Assembly: GCA_964630925.1 (NCBI GenBank)
Contig: CAZVZK010000022.1
Span: 23,537-87,536 of the forward strand
DNA length: 64,000 nucleotides
Direction of reading: 5' to 3'
Origin: RGDT01 sp964630925
Lineage (GTDB): Bacteria > Planctomycetota > Planctomycetia > Gemmatales > Gemmataceae
Below, piece by piece: positions 34,791-43,798 of this stretch. The number at the start of each line of letters is the position of its first letter. Position 1 is the stretch's first letter. Under the pieces are notes generated by a model. The model saw nothing but the letters and a program-made list of their open reading frames with translations. It searched no databases and was not told the origin of the DNA. The translations under genes and the position numbers were made by a program.

Positions 34791-36905
34791 ATGCTCGAGA
34801 ACGTTCGCAACATCGGCATCATCGCGCACGTGGACGCCGGCAAGACCACCACGACGGAGCGCATCCTCTACTTCAGCGAGTCCAAGCACAAGGTCGGCGA
34901 CGTGGACGACGGCGACACCACCACCGACTTCGACGAGCTGGAGCGCAAGAAGGGCATCACGATCAACTCCGCCGCCGTCACCATCGAGTGGCGGAAGACC
35001 CAGGTCACGCTGATCGACACCCCCGGCCACGTCGATTTCACCGCCGAGGTGGAGCGCTCGCTGCGCGTCCTCGACGGGGCCGTGGGCGTCTTCTGCGCCG
35101 TGGGCGGCGTCGAGGTGCAGTCCGAGAAGGTCTGGTTCCAGGCCAACTCGTACAAGGTGCCGCGCCTGGCCTACGTCAACAAGATGGACCGCATCGGCGC
35201 GAACTTCGAGGGCTGCGTCGAGCAGATGAAGCAGAAGCTCCGCGTGGTGCCGTGCATCGTCGCCATCCCGGTCGGGTCGTCGCACGACTTCAAGGGCGTC
35301 ATCGACCTGATCGAGATGAAGTACATCGAGCGCGACCTGACGGACAAGACGAACAAGCGCTTCGAGCTGGTGGACATCCCCGAGAGCCACAAGGAGGCCG
35401 CCGAGGAGGCGCGGACCCAGTTGCTGGAGACGGCGTCACTGGCGGACGACGCCCTCGTCGAGGCCATCCTGGAGGAGAAGCCGATCTCCAACGACCAGCT
35501 GCGCAAGGCCATCCGCAAGGGGACGCTGGAGGGCAAGTTCACGCCGATCTTTACCGGCTCCAGCAAGAATTTCCACGGCGTCCAGCTCCTGCTCGACGGC
35601 GTGGTGGACTACCTGCCCGCGCCGATCGAGCGGCCGGCGCTGGAGTGCGCCATCCCGCGATCGAAGGAGAAGGCCATCCGCGGGCCCGACCCCAAGCAGC
35701 CGTTCGCCGCCCTGGCGTTCAAGACGGTCACCGAGCCGACCGGCGACCTCGTGTACACGCGCATCTACTCGGGCGAGCTGCGGCCCAAGGACGAGGTGAT
35801 GAACACGACCAGCGGCAGGTCGGAGCGCATCGCGCGCATCTTCCGCATGATGGGCGAGCGGCGGGAGTCGCTGGAGGTGGCCGGGCCGGGCGAGATCGTG
35901 GCGCTGGTGGGCCTGAAGCAGACGTACACCGGCAACACGCTGTGCGACACCGAGAAGAAGGTGATCCTCGAGGAGATCCGTTTCCCCGAGCCGGTCATCA
36001 GCCAGGCGCTCATCCCGGACCGGACGACGGACGAGACGAAGATGGCGGACGCCCTGGCCAAGCTGGTGCGCGACGACCCGACGCTGAAGTTCCGGACGGA
36101 CCCGGAGACGAAGCAGCTCATCCTGTCGGGCATGGGCGAGCTGCACCTGGAGGTGTCGGTGGTGAAGCTCCAGCGGACGCCGGGCGTGAAGGTGACGACG
36201 GGCAAGCCGATGGTCGCCTACCGCCAGACGTTCAGCAAGGAGGTGGACGAGCACACCCGCTTCATCAAGCAGACGGGCGGGCGCGGCAAGTTCGCGGTCA
36301 TCCACTGCCTGTTCACCCCGCTGACGAAGGACGAGATCGAGGAGATCCGTGCGGGGCTGGAGGAGGAGGGCGAGAAGCCGGACCCGAACAACATCTACTT
36401 CGTGGACAAGATCGTCGGCGGCGTCGTGCCGCGCGAGTACATCCCCTCCGTGGAGGCGGGGTTCCGCGACTCGTGCGTCAAGGGGGCGAAGTACGGCTTC
36501 CCCCTCGTGGACCTGCGTTGCACGCTGCACGACGGCAAGTACCACGACGTGGATAGCTCGCAGGACGCCTTCAAGCTGGCGGCCATCGAGTGCACGCGGG
36601 ACGCCCAGATGCGGGCCGGCATCACGCTGCTGGAGCCGATCATGAAGGTCGCCATCGTGTCCCCGGAGCAGTACCAGGGCTCGCTGGCGGGCGACGTGAA
36701 CCGGCGGCGTGGGGTGATCGAGAACCTGACCAGCGAGGGCGGGCGCTGCCTGATCGTGGCGCACATCCCGCTGGCGGAGCTGTTCGGCTACACGTCGGAC
36801 CTGCGGAACGTGACGAGCGGCACGGCGTCGTTCACGATGGAGCCGAGCCACTACGCACCGGTCAAGGAGGAGCTGGCGGACATCCGCAAGCCCGGCGACA
36901 AGTGA
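34791..36905 (+). CDS. fusA: Elongation factor G, spd/mitochondrial EF-G2-like subtype
   Basis: A 704-residue translational GTPase with all motifs: G1 AHVDAGKT (12-19), DTPGHVDF, NKMD, domain IV (QTGGRGKFAVIH, then AGFRDSC and KGAKYGFPLVDL) and domain V. It promotes translocation or ribosome recycling. The switch I region reads GDVDDGDTTTDFDELERKKGITI, resembling the spdEFG and mitochondrial EF-G2 group rather than classical EF-G1. No rpsL, rpsG or tuf genes are adjacent. ATG 34791 is the first in-frame start before the conserved RNIGIIAH. It is followed by a MITE-like palindrome 5 bases after the stop. Confidence 0.93.
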   Translation: MLENVRNIGIIAHVDAGKTTTTERILYFSESKHKVGDVDDGDTTTDFDELERKKGITINSAAVTIEWRKTQVTLIDTPGHVDFTAEVERSLRVLDGAVGVFCAVGGVEVQSEKVWFQANSYKVPRLAYVNKMDRIGANFEGCVEQMKQKLRVVPCIVAIPVGSSHDFKGVIDLIEMKYIERDLTDKTNKRFELVDIPESHKEAAEEARTQLLETASLADDALVEAILEEKPISNDQLRKAIRKGTLEGKFTPIFTGSSKNFHGVQLLLDGVVDYLPAPIERPALECAIPRSKEKAIRGPDPKQPFAALAFKTVTEPTGDLVYTRIYSGELRPKDEVMNTTSGRSERIARIFRMMGERRESLEVAGPGEIVALVGLKQTYTGNTLCDTEKKVILEEIRFPEPVISQALIPDRTTDETKMADALAKLVRDDPTLKFRTDPETKQLILSGMGELHLEVSVVKLQRTPGVKVTTGKPMVAYRQTFSKEVDEHTRFIKQTGGRGKFAVIHCLFTPLTKDEIEEIRAGLEEEGEKPDPNNIYFVDKIVGGVVPREYIPSVEAGFRDSCVKGAKYGFPLVDLRCTLHDGKYHDVDSSQDAFKLAAIECTRDAQMRAGITLLEPIMKVAIVSPEQYQGSLAGDVNRRRGVIENLTSEGGRCLIVAHIPLAELFGYTSDLRNVTSGTASFTMEPSHYAPVKEELADIRKPGDK

Positions 36906-36910
36906 CCACG

Positions 36911-37054
36911 GAAGAAGAAGCTGTCCACGGATCACACGGAAAACACGGATAGCAGCCAAGAACAGAAGCAGACAGAGGGCACGATGCCTTCTGCCTGCTT
37001 CTGCTTGTTCTTGATCCGTTTGATCCGTCTGATCCGTGGACAGCTCTTCTTCTT
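36911..37054. repeat. 144-bp imperfect palindrome, CCACGGATCACACGG type (MITE-like)
   Basis: Left arm 36911-36934 (GAAGAAGAAGCTGTCCACGG plus ATCA) pairs with the right arm at 37031-37054 with one extra base. The interior repeats CACGGAT and ATCCG words. It begins 5 bases after the EF-G stop and could act as a transcription terminator on either strand. No gene inside. Confidence 0.85.
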
Positions 37055-37140
37055 GCCTTCCGTCTGCCCTTGCCCCGCCCGCCGAGCTTCGTTATCACCC
37101 GCCCCCGGTGCGTCCCCACGTCCACCGGAGGCGAACGAGG

Positions 37141-39000
37141 ATGTTCGGCAAGCTGTTCGACCCCAAGGCCTGGCTGTCGCGCCGGGCGTCACTCGCCGTG
37201 CTCGGCCTCGTCGTGGCCGGCCTCGGCGTCTTCCTCTCCCGCGGACGGCTGGCCTCCCCCGCACAGGCCCAGCCCCCCGCCCCCTTCCAGCCAAACCCCG
37301 CCGACTACGCCGCCCGCGTCGTCGCCTTCGTCCACGGCACCCGCGCCGTCACCCGCCAGGAGCTGGGGGAGTACCTCGTCGTGCGTCTGGGGCCCGACAA
37401 ACTGGTCACCCTCATCAACAAGAAGATCGTGGACCGCGAGTGCCAGTCCCGCGGCATCAACATCACCCAGGCCGAGGTCGAGGCCGCCTTCGAGGAGAAG
37501 CTCAGGGGCCTCGCCGTGGACCGGGCGACGTTCATCAAGTCGGTGCTGGCCAAGCACAAGAAGACGCTCGTCGAGTTCAAGGAGGACGACCTCCGCCCGA
37601 GCCTCCAGATGGCCCGCCTCGTCCGCAACCGCGTCGAGGTGTCGCCGGATGACCTGCGCAAGGCGTTCGAGTCGGCCCACGGGGAGAAGATCGAGGGCCG
37701 GATGATCATGTGGGCGCCCGGCAAGGAGCAGGCCGCCCAGGACGCGTACACGCGCCTGCGCGACAGCGCCGAGGCCTTCAACGAGGCCGCCGCCAAGCAG
37801 CCCAACGCGCTGGCGTCGTCGGGAGGCCGCATCAAGCCGATCAGCCGTTATTCGATGGACGAGAACATCGAGCGCGAGGCGTTCAAGCTGCAGCCCGGCC
37901 ACGTGACGCCCCTGATCCGCACGCCCCAGGGCGTCGTCCTGTTCAAGTGCGACAAGCGACTGCCGCCGGACACCACGGTGGCCTTCGAGGCGGTGCGCGA
38001 GAAACTGCACGCGGAGATGCAGGGGCTGAAGCAGACGGAGGAGATGCAGAAGGCGTTCAAGGTGATGCGCGAGCAGGCCGATCCCAAGGTGCTGCTGGTC
38101 AAGACGGACCGTGTCGAGGGCGGCCCGACGCCCGGGCCGACGACGCCCGTGGCGTACCTGTGGGGGGGGCAGGCGATCACGCGCGAGGAGCTGGGCGAGT
38201 TCCTGATCCAGCGCTTCGGGGCGGAGAAGCTGCCGTACCTCATCAACCGCCGGGTCATCGACATCGAGTGCCAGTCCCGCGGCATCGCCGTCACCGAGGA
38301 CGAGGTCGAGAAGGACCTGACCGACTACCTGGCGACGCTCAAGCCGGCGATGGACAGGAAGGTCTTCGAGAAGGAGATGCTGGCGCGGATGGGTAAGACG
38401 CTGCTGGAGTGGCGTGAGGACGTGATCCGCCCCAAGCTGCTGCTCGGCAAGCTGGCGGCGGGGCGGGCGCGGTGCACCGAGGACGACCTCAAGCGCTGCT
38501 TCGAGACGCACTACGGCGAGCGCATGGAGTGCCGCATGATCCTGTGGCCGGAGGGGCAGCACCGCTTCGCCCTGGGGCAGTACCCGGTGCTGCGCGACAG
38601 CGAGGCGGAGTTCGACCGGGCGGCGCGGAACCAGCCGACGCCCACCCTGGCGTCGGCGGCGGGCAAGCTGCCGCAGTTCGGCTGGCACTCGCTGGGCGAC
38701 GAGCAGGTGGAGCGCGAGGCGTTCCGCCTCCAGCCCGGCGAGGTGACGCCGCTCATCGGCACGGCGCAGGGCCACGTGATGCTGAAGTGCGACAAACGTT
38801 TCCCGGCGAACGCGGCGGTGACGCTGGAGCAGGTGCGGGCCAACCTGACCGCCGAGGTGGTGGCGAAGAAGCACGAGGTCGAGATGCAGCTCGTGTTCGC
38901 CGAGCTGCACAAGAAGGCCGACCCGCGGCTGCTGCTGAAGTCGAGCGACACGCCCGTCGATCTCGCCGGCGACGCCGAGAAACTCCTCAAAGACAAGTGA
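37141..39000 (+). CDS. SurA/parvulin-like periplasmic chaperone with an internal duplication
   Basis: A 619-residue exported protein. An N-terminal membrane or signal segment (LAVLGLVVAGLGVFLS, residues 19-34) ends near AQAQPP. The rest consists of two copies of a SurA-N-like helical unit (TRQELGEYLVVRLG..INKKIVDRECQSRGI and TREELGEFLIQRFG..INRRVIDIECQSRGI), each followed by a parvulin-like beta region (GHVTPLIRTPQGVVLFKCDKR; GEVTPLIGTAQGHVMLKCDKR). The parvulin parts look shortened, so chaperone activity is more likely than isomerase activity. The ATG follows CGAGG. Ends before a strong terminator. Confidence 0.83.
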   Translation: MFGKLFDPKAWLSRRASLAVLGLVVAGLGVFLSRGRLASPAQAQPPAPFQPNPADYAARVVAFVHGTRAVTRQELGEYLVVRLGPDKLVTLINKKIVDRECQSRGINITQAEVEAAFEEKLRGLAVDRATFIKSVLAKHKKTLVEFKEDDLRPSLQMARLVRNRVEVSPDDLRKAFESAHGEKIEGRMIMWAPGKEQAAQDAYTRLRDSAEAFNEAAAKQPNALASSGGRIKPISRYSMDENIEREAFKLQPGHVTPLIRTPQGVVLFKCDKRLPPDTTVAFEAVREKLHAEMQGLKQTEEMQKAFKVMREQADPKVLLVKTDRVEGGPTPGPTTPVAYLWGGQAITREELGEFLIQRFGAEKLPYLINRRVIDIECQSRGIAVTEDEVEKDLTDYLATLKPAMDRKVFEKEMLARMGKTLLEWREDVIRPKLLLGKLAAGRARCTEDDLKRCFETHYGERMECRMILWPEGQHRFALGQYPVLRDSEAEFDRAARNQPTPTLASAAGKLPQFGWHSLGDEQVEREAFRLQPGEVTPLIGTAQGHVMLKCDKRFPANAAVTLEQVRANLTAEVVAKKHEVEMQLVFAELHKKADPRLLLKSSDTPVDLAGDAEKLLKDK

Positions 39001-39024
39001 TCGGACGGCGTCCGCGTCCGGCAA

Positions 39025-39067
39025 GGGGCCGGGTGATAGCGTGGCGCGATCACCCGGCCCCTCTTCC
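39025..39067 (+). terminator. Rho-independent-type terminator after the SurA-like gene
   Basis: GGGGCCGGGTGAT (39025-39037) pairs perfectly with ATCACCCGGCCCC (39049-39061), a 13-bp stem with an 11-base loop, followed by TCTTCC. The T-tract is short. Confidence 0.75.
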
Positions 39068-39083
39068 GTTGGCCGTAACCGTA

Positions 39084-39218
39084 CGGGTGCTGTGGGAGGT
39101 CGGGCCCATGTCGGCCGAGGTCCGCCAGGGCCGAAGCCCGACATCGCATGTCAGGCCCTCCGTCGGGCTTCGCTCGGCTGGCGCTTCGCTCAAACCGACC
39201 TACGAGGGCCGGCACCCG
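39084..39218. repeat. 135-bp imperfect palindrome, GTAGGTCGG/CGAAGCCCGAC type (MITE-like)
   Basis: CGGGTGC at 39084 pairs with GCACCCG ending at 39218; AGGTCGG pairs with CCGACCT; and an inner perfect stem is formed by CGAAGCCCGAC (39132-39142) and GTCGGGCTTCG (39162-39172). It lies between convergent genes and could end transcription from both sides. Confidence 0.8.
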
Positions 39219-39263
39219 CGTCCACGCGCCGCCGGCCCCGCCACGAAGAACCCCGGAGGCCCG

Positions 39264-40280
39264 CTACGCGAGCAGGCCATCCACGTCGATGACGACGGTG
39301 TCCGGGCCGCCCTCCGTCCGCACCACGGCCAGGACGTGTCGCGTCGTGGGGACGGTGAGCAGACGCACGACGGGGCCCGCTGCGAGGGGCACATACCGGA
39401 GGCGGCGCTCGCACTCCTGCATGAAACGCTCCCCGCCCTGCCCCACGGCCCATTCATGGGACTCCGCGTCCCAGGCCATCGGGGAAGGGCGTTCGACGGC
39501 CCCGAGGTCCAGCACGCCGACGCCCGCTTCCCCCGCCGCGATGAGCAGCGTCTCGCCACACATCTCCAGGTCGAGCCAGGTGTGGGAATGCCCGCGCCTC
39601 CGGCCCGTGGAGATCGACCCGAGCGGCACCAGGGCGTCCCGGCCGTACAGGCCGACGTGGCTGCTCTCCCCGCCGGAGCTGATGCCGCTGGAGAGGAGGG
39701 CGAGCCACGGCCCGCCCAGGGCGCCCTTCTCGATGTGCTCGTAGGTCGTGTGATACGTCAGCTCGACCACCCGGTCCAACGCCGGGGCGAGCGGTGCCCG
39801 CACGTCGTACAGGAGCAGGTATTGCGGGACGATGATGTCATCGACGGCGATCAGGCGCGTGCCGTCGACGAGGAGGTCATCGACACGCTTGCCGTGCCGG
39901 CGGAATTCCTCCGGCACGGGCAGCGGCACCCAGGCCGGCTCGGGGTCGTGATAGGCGTACAGGCCCAGCACCTCCATGCCGCAGCCGCCGCCGACGTACA
40001 GCGCCTGGCCGTGGAAGGCCAGGGTGGCGGCGGAGTAGCCGTCGGGCAGGCGGATCGGCGGGAACTTCTGCTCCGCCGGCTCGGCGTCGCAGTGGGCGCG
40101 GCGGATCGTCCGGCCCTCGTCCTCCGGCCAGGCGATCCAGCCGGTGTCGCTGATGGCGTGCTCGGCCAGGGGCGGCATCGGCAGCGGCCCGAGGTCCGCA
40201 AGACGGCCGCCCTCGACGGCGCAGAGCATGGTCCGCCCGCGGCGCGGGACGGCGAATAGCCGGACGGGCAGCTCGGGCAT
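39264..40280 (-). CDS. Hypothetical protein, probable beta-propeller
   Basis: A 338-residue soluble protein without a signal peptide. Evenly spaced strand-turn patterns (TGWIAWPEDEGRTI, LAFHGQALYVGGGCGMEV, GTRLIAVDDIIVPQYLLLYDV, GETLLIAAGEAGVGVLDLG) suggest a six- or seven-bladed propeller, but no WD or Kelch signature repeats exactly. GAGGTG lies ahead of ATG 40280. It is 66 bases downstream of the lipoprotein gene on the same strand. Function unknown. Confidence 0.72.
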   Translation of the reverse strand: MPELPVRLFAVPRRGRTMLCAVEGGRLADLGPLPMPPLAEHAISDTGWIAWPEDEGRTIRRAHCDAEPAEQKFPPIRLPDGYSAATLAFHGQALYVGGGCGMEVLGLYAYHDPEPAWVPLPVPEEFRRHGKRVDDLLVDGTRLIAVDDIIVPQYLLLYDVRAPLAPALDRVVELTYHTTYEHIEKGALGGPWLALLSSGISSGGESSHVGLYGRDALVPLGSISTGRRRGHSHTWLDLEMCGETLLIAAGEAGVGVLDLGAVERPSPMAWDAESHEWAVGQGGERFMQECERRLRYVPLAAGPVVRLLTVPTTRHVLAVVRTEGGPDTVVIDVDGLLA

Positions 40281-40346
40281 CGGGGCACCTCACGCGGCGG
40301 GGCAATGGCTCTTCTAGAGCGCGGCCCCGCCCGCGTCAGGCCGCCA

Positions 40347-40616
40347 TCACATGCCGGGGCCAACGGGGCGTTGGCCGGCGGAGCCGGGCCGGGTCGTCAG
40401 GCCGGGCGTGCTGACGCCCTTGTTCTTGCGCAGGAGCGGGTCGCCGTCCATCGACTCCTTGGGGTACTCGATGTGGCGGCTGTACTGCTGCTCGTTGGGA
40501 GGGGCCACGAACTCCTCGGGCGCCTTGGGGGGGCGGAGGTTCGGCTCGGTGGACTGGCATCCCCAGCCCAGCGCCGCCAGCGACACCACACCCAGCCAGC
40601 CGATCAGTTTCCGCAT
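40347..40616 (-). CDS. Small lipoprotein, hypothetical
   Basis: An 89-residue protein with an N-terminal signal (MRKLIGWLGVVSLAALGWGC) and a probable lipidated Cys20, although the residue at -2 (Trp) is unusual for a lipobox. The mature chain is Pro-rich (NLRPPKAPEEF, STPGLTTRPG) and likely unstructured. AGAGGTGG upstream supports ATG 40616. Divergent from the RND adaptor with a 194-base gap. Confidence 0.7.
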   Translation of the reverse strand: MRKLIGWLGVVSLAALGWGCQSTEPNLRPPKAPEEFVAPPNEQQYSRHIEYPKESMDGDPLLRKNKGVSTPGLTTRPGSAGQRPVGPGM

Positions 40617-40810
40617 GGCGCCCCCCCACCTCTCCAGAGTGGCGCGGGATATACCCGCCGCCGCCGGGCCGTCAAGGCCGATCCTCGCCAGTCCCACCGG
40701 CGCCGCGGCCGGCCGAAAAGACCTTGGGCGTCCATGGAGGAGTGGGTAGAGTAAGAAGAGTGCCCAACCCACCTCGCCCTCCTCATCCCCATCCCGGAGG
40801 CATCGACCCG

Positions 40811-42163
40811 ATGAAGCGAGTCTTCGTCTGGGGCATCCTGGCCGTCCTCGTGTCGAGTGCGGCCGCCGGCATGTACTTCTGGGGCCCCGGCCATGAGGAG
40901 CCTGGCCTGGGCCGCGCCGCCGGGTTCTTCCGCAAGGGACGCAAGGCGAGGCCCGTCACGGTGGAGCTGATCAGCCCGGAGGTGCAGACCTTCGAGCGCC
41001 GCGCCATCCAGCCCGGCTCGCTGGCCCCCTTCGAGTCGGTCGAGCTGCACTCCGAGACATCGGGGATGCTGAAGACCCTCAAGGTCGATATCGGCGACCG
41101 CGTCAAGCAGGGCGACGTCCTCGCGGAGATCGACGTGCCCGAGGTCCGCAAGCAGAAGGCGAAGGCCGAGGCCCAGAAGGCCCTGGCGCAGGCCCGCGTC
41201 ACCCAGACGAACAAGGCCCTCAAACGCGCCGAGGCCGACCGGCGCGTCGCCAGGGCCGCCGTCCCCCAGGCGAAGGCCCAGCTCGACGCGGTCAAGGCGA
41301 CCCTCCGGTACCGCAGCAAGCAGCACCAACGCATCATGGACCTGTGGGAGTCGAAGGCCGTCGAGGAGCGTCTGGTGGACGAGTCCGAGGAGCGCAAGGA
41401 GGCCGCCGCGTCGGCGGCCCGCGCCGGGGAGCTGGCCCTGGAGACGGCGAGGGCCCAGGATGAGGCCGCCGACGCCAAGGTCGATCAGGCCAGGGCCGAC
41501 ATCGCAGAGGCCGAGGCCAACGTCGCCATCGCCGAGGCCGAGATCGCCCGCATCGAGGTGCTCCTCGCCTTCGCCCGCATCGTGGCGCCGTTCCAGGGCC
41601 AGGTGACACGCCGCAACGTCTACCCCGGGGCTTACGTCCGCTCCGCCCGGGAGGGCGGCACCGTCCCGCTGCTCTCGCTCGAACGCACCGACAAGCTGCG
41701 CGTCGTGGTGCAGATCCCCGACCGCGACGTGCCTTACGCCGACGTGGGCGACAAGGCCACCGTCGAGATCGACTCCCTCGGAGGCAAGGCCTACCAGGGC
41801 ACCATCTCGCGGACCCAGGGCGCCGAGGACACCCTGACGCGCACCATGCGCGTGGAGATCGACCTCGACAACAGGACCGGCGAGCTGCGTCCCGGCATGT
41901 TCGGCAAGGTGTCGATCCTCCTGCAGAAGTCGGCCAGGGCGCTCACCCTCCCCTCGGCCTGCCTCGTGGGCGAGGTGAAGGAAGGCAAGGGGGCCGTCTA
42001 CGTCTCACGCGGTGGCAAGGCCGCCCTCGTCCCCATCACCATCGGCTCGGAGAACGGGCTGCTGGTCGAGGTGGTCGCCGGCCTGACCGACAAGGACCGG
42101 GTCGTCCGCCGAGCCAACGGCCCGATCTCCCCCGGCACCCCCGTCCAGCCACCCGCCGAGTGA
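40811..42163 (+). CDS. RND efflux periplasmic adaptor (HlyD/MFP family)
   Basis: A 450-residue membrane fusion protein: N-terminal anchor (VFVWGILAVLVSSAAAGMYF), lipoyl half (GMLKTLKVDIGDRVKQGDVLAEIDV), a long helical hairpin of about 150 residues rich in A, K and E, the second lipoyl half (ARIVAPFQGQVTRRNVYPGAYV) and a beta-barrel domain (KLRVVVQIPDRDVPYADVG). It would link an inner-membrane RND pump to an outer-membrane channel. Its likely pump starts at 43799, separated by two antisense genes. GGAGG ten bases upstream of the ATG. Confidence 0.9.
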   Translation: MKRVFVWGILAVLVSSAAAGMYFWGPGHEEPGLGRAAGFFRKGRKARPVTVELISPEVQTFERRAIQPGSLAPFESVELHSETSGMLKTLKVDIGDRVKQGDVLAEIDVPEVRKQKAKAEAQKALAQARVTQTNKALKRAEADRRVARAAVPQAKAQLDAVKATLRYRSKQHQRIMDLWESKAVEERLVDESEERKEAAASAARAGELALETARAQDEAADAKVDQARADIAEAEANVAIAEAEIARIEVLLAFARIVAPFQGQVTRRNVYPGAYVRSAREGGTVPLLSLERTDKLRVVVQIPDRDVPYADVGDKATVEIDSLGGKAYQGTISRTQGAEDTLTRTMRVEIDLDNRTGELRPGMFGKVSILLQKSARALTLPSACLVGEVKEGKGAVYVSRGGKAALVPITIGSENGLLVEVVAGLTDKDRVVRRANGPISPGTPVQPPAE

Positions 42164-42190
42164 CCCCCGCGCCTCCAGGCCCCGGAGCTT

Positions 42191-42331
42191 GTGTCCCAGT
42201 CTCTGGGTGGCCGAGGTCGGACTCTGGCGACCCCGGAACAGGCACTTGAGAGGACGTCACGCCTCACGGGGCCTGCACCAAGGTCGCCAGAGCCCGACCC
42301 CGGCCACCCAGAGAACCAGAGGATGGGACAC
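42191..42331. repeat. 141-bp imperfect palindrome between convergent genes (MITE-like)
   Basis: Left arm 42191-42232 (GTGTCCCAGTCTCTGGGTGG then CCGAGGTCGGACTCTGGCGACC) pairs with the right arm 42282-42331; an inner CAGGC/GCCTG stem follows. It starts 28 bases after the adaptor stop and ends 19 bases before the stop of the NTF2-like gene, so it can end transcription from both sides. Confidence 0.85.
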
Positions 42332-42349
42332 CCACTTCGGGCGCGTGTA

Positions 42350-42838
42350 TCAGCCGGGCTGTGCCGGCACCTGGGCGGCGAGGCCGCGGATGCGGACGAC
42401 CTTGTCGCCCCGGAACGTGTAGAGCTGGGCCCACCGGACGTGGTACACCACCCCGGTGGCCCTGACACGCCCGCGTTCCTCGGCGAGCAGCATCACCGTG
42501 TCCCCCTGTGCCACCACGGTCAGCAGGTCGGCGCTCTGGTCGGCGAGCGAGCCGAAGTTCCGCAGCGTCGCCGCCCAGACCTCGTCGCGGCCACGCCAGG
42601 CCCCGGCGATGGGCAGGTCGGCCGGCGTGGTCAGCTCCATCTCCACCTCCTCGGCCATCAGGGCGAGGGCTGCCCCGATGTCCCCCCGCGCCAGGGCGCG
42701 GTACTGCTCCTGGAGACGTGCGACGTTCCCGGCCTCGTCGGGCTTCATCGCCGCCGCGGCGTCCCCGTCGAGGAAGGCCTCGTGGAGGCGGTCGATGAAC
42801 CGCCCGGTGGAGTCCGGGTGGATGCTCACATCGCTCAT
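42350..42838 (-). CDS. SnoaL/NTF2-like protein
   Basis: A 162-residue protein of the NTF2-like fold: FIDRLHEAFLDGDAAAAMKP, YRALARGDIGAALALMAEEV, IAGAWRGRDEVWAATL and a final strand pair RWAQLYTFRGDKVVRIR. Members bind or convert small hydrophobic compounds; the pocket residues do not show which. GGAG nine bases before ATG 42838 decides the start; an in-frame ATG at 42874 is possible. Confidence 0.8.
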   Translation of the reverse strand: MSDVSIHPDSTGRFIDRLHEAFLDGDAAAAMKPDEAGNVARLQEQYRALARGDIGAALALMAEEVEMELTTPADLPIAGAWRGRDEVWAATLRNFGSLADQSADLLTVVAQGDTVMLLAEERGRVRATGVVYHVRWAQLYTFRGDKVVRIRGLAAQVPAQPG

Positions 42839-42947
42839 GGCTGACGCTCCGGGGTGGGTCTCCGCTCGAAGGCTCATCCTCCCGTACTGCGGTACCGGCG
42901 TCAAGAGGCCGCCCAACGGTGTGCGGATGGTTCGTCATCCTGTGGGA

Positions 42948-43562
42948 TCATTCCTGATCGTCGTCGGGGCGATCAGGGTTATAGTTCCGATAGCGGTCAG
43001 CCACGCCCGGCGGATTCAAAGCAGACACCCAGGCGTAGCCCAGATCCTCCGGCACATGCCCGACCACCAGGAGAGTGATCTTCGACCGCGCGGCACCCGT
43101 TCCGAAGAAGCGCTCACGCTCCAGCCGACGGAAGCCGCTGAGGGCAGCCTCCCACATGTCCCCCAGGCCGCCATCGAACTCATCGTCGGCGATCATCCTG
43201 TCGAAGTTTGAGTGGAGAATCCGGTTGATCTCGTCGAAGTGGCCGCCGTCGTCAAACGTAAAGAACCCCCAATCCCCATAGGACCACCGCATCCCGGCAC
43301 GGGTCGAGGTGCCCCCGTACTCCGGGTCCACCGTCTCCCTGTAGCGCTGGACCGTCGCCGTCAGCGCCTGCTCGGTGTTCGCGGCCGGGCGCAGGAACTG
43401 AAGCGAGTCGTCTGTGAACAGCGCGAAGGCGTAAAAGCTCTGCGTCGGGTTCGCCCTGATCAGGGCTGAGAACGCGGCCTTCGAGGCCTCGTAGACCTGA
43501 TCCGCGAAATTCTCCGGGTCGATGAAGGCGGGGTCATCCGAAGGGAGGGGGCAGGCCATCAA
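42948..43562 (-). CDS. DUF4303 domain-containing protein
   Basis: A 204-residue soluble protein matching DUF4303 (SFYAFALFTDDSLQFLRPAANTE, RYRETVDPEYGG, MRWSYGDWGFF, DMWEAALSGFRRLERERFF). Such proteins often occur as immunity-type or SUFU-like genes near polymorphic toxins, but no toxin is seen here. It sits with the NTF2-like gene, in antisense orientation, between the RND adaptor and pump. Start at 43562 (ATG ATG); either codon could serve. Confidence 0.78.
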   Translation of the reverse strand: MMACPLPSDDPAFIDPENFADQVYEASKAAFSALIRANPTQSFYAFALFTDDSLQFLRPAANTEQALTATVQRYRETVDPEYGGTSTRAGMRWSYGDWGFFTFDDGGHFDEINRILHSNFDRMIADDEFDGGLGDMWEAALSGFRRLERERFFGTGAARSKITLLVVGHVPEDLGYAWVSALNPPGVADRYRNYNPDRPDDDQE

Positions 43563-43798
43563 CTACCTCGCTTCTCATTGGGTCAACACCGTTCACCATA
43601 CCGGCCCTCACGCAGGACGGCCTCGCCCCGTCAAGGACAACCCGCGCCTCGACGACGGCGTCCCCAGGCCGAGCGAAGACGCTCTGGGCCACCACGCCTC
43701 CCCTTGAGCCCGGCCCACCGCCCGGTACAGTGAACAGGGTGCTCACCTCCCCGCCCAGCCTCCTCTTCCGCCCGCTGGCCCTGACCCCTGACCCCCCT

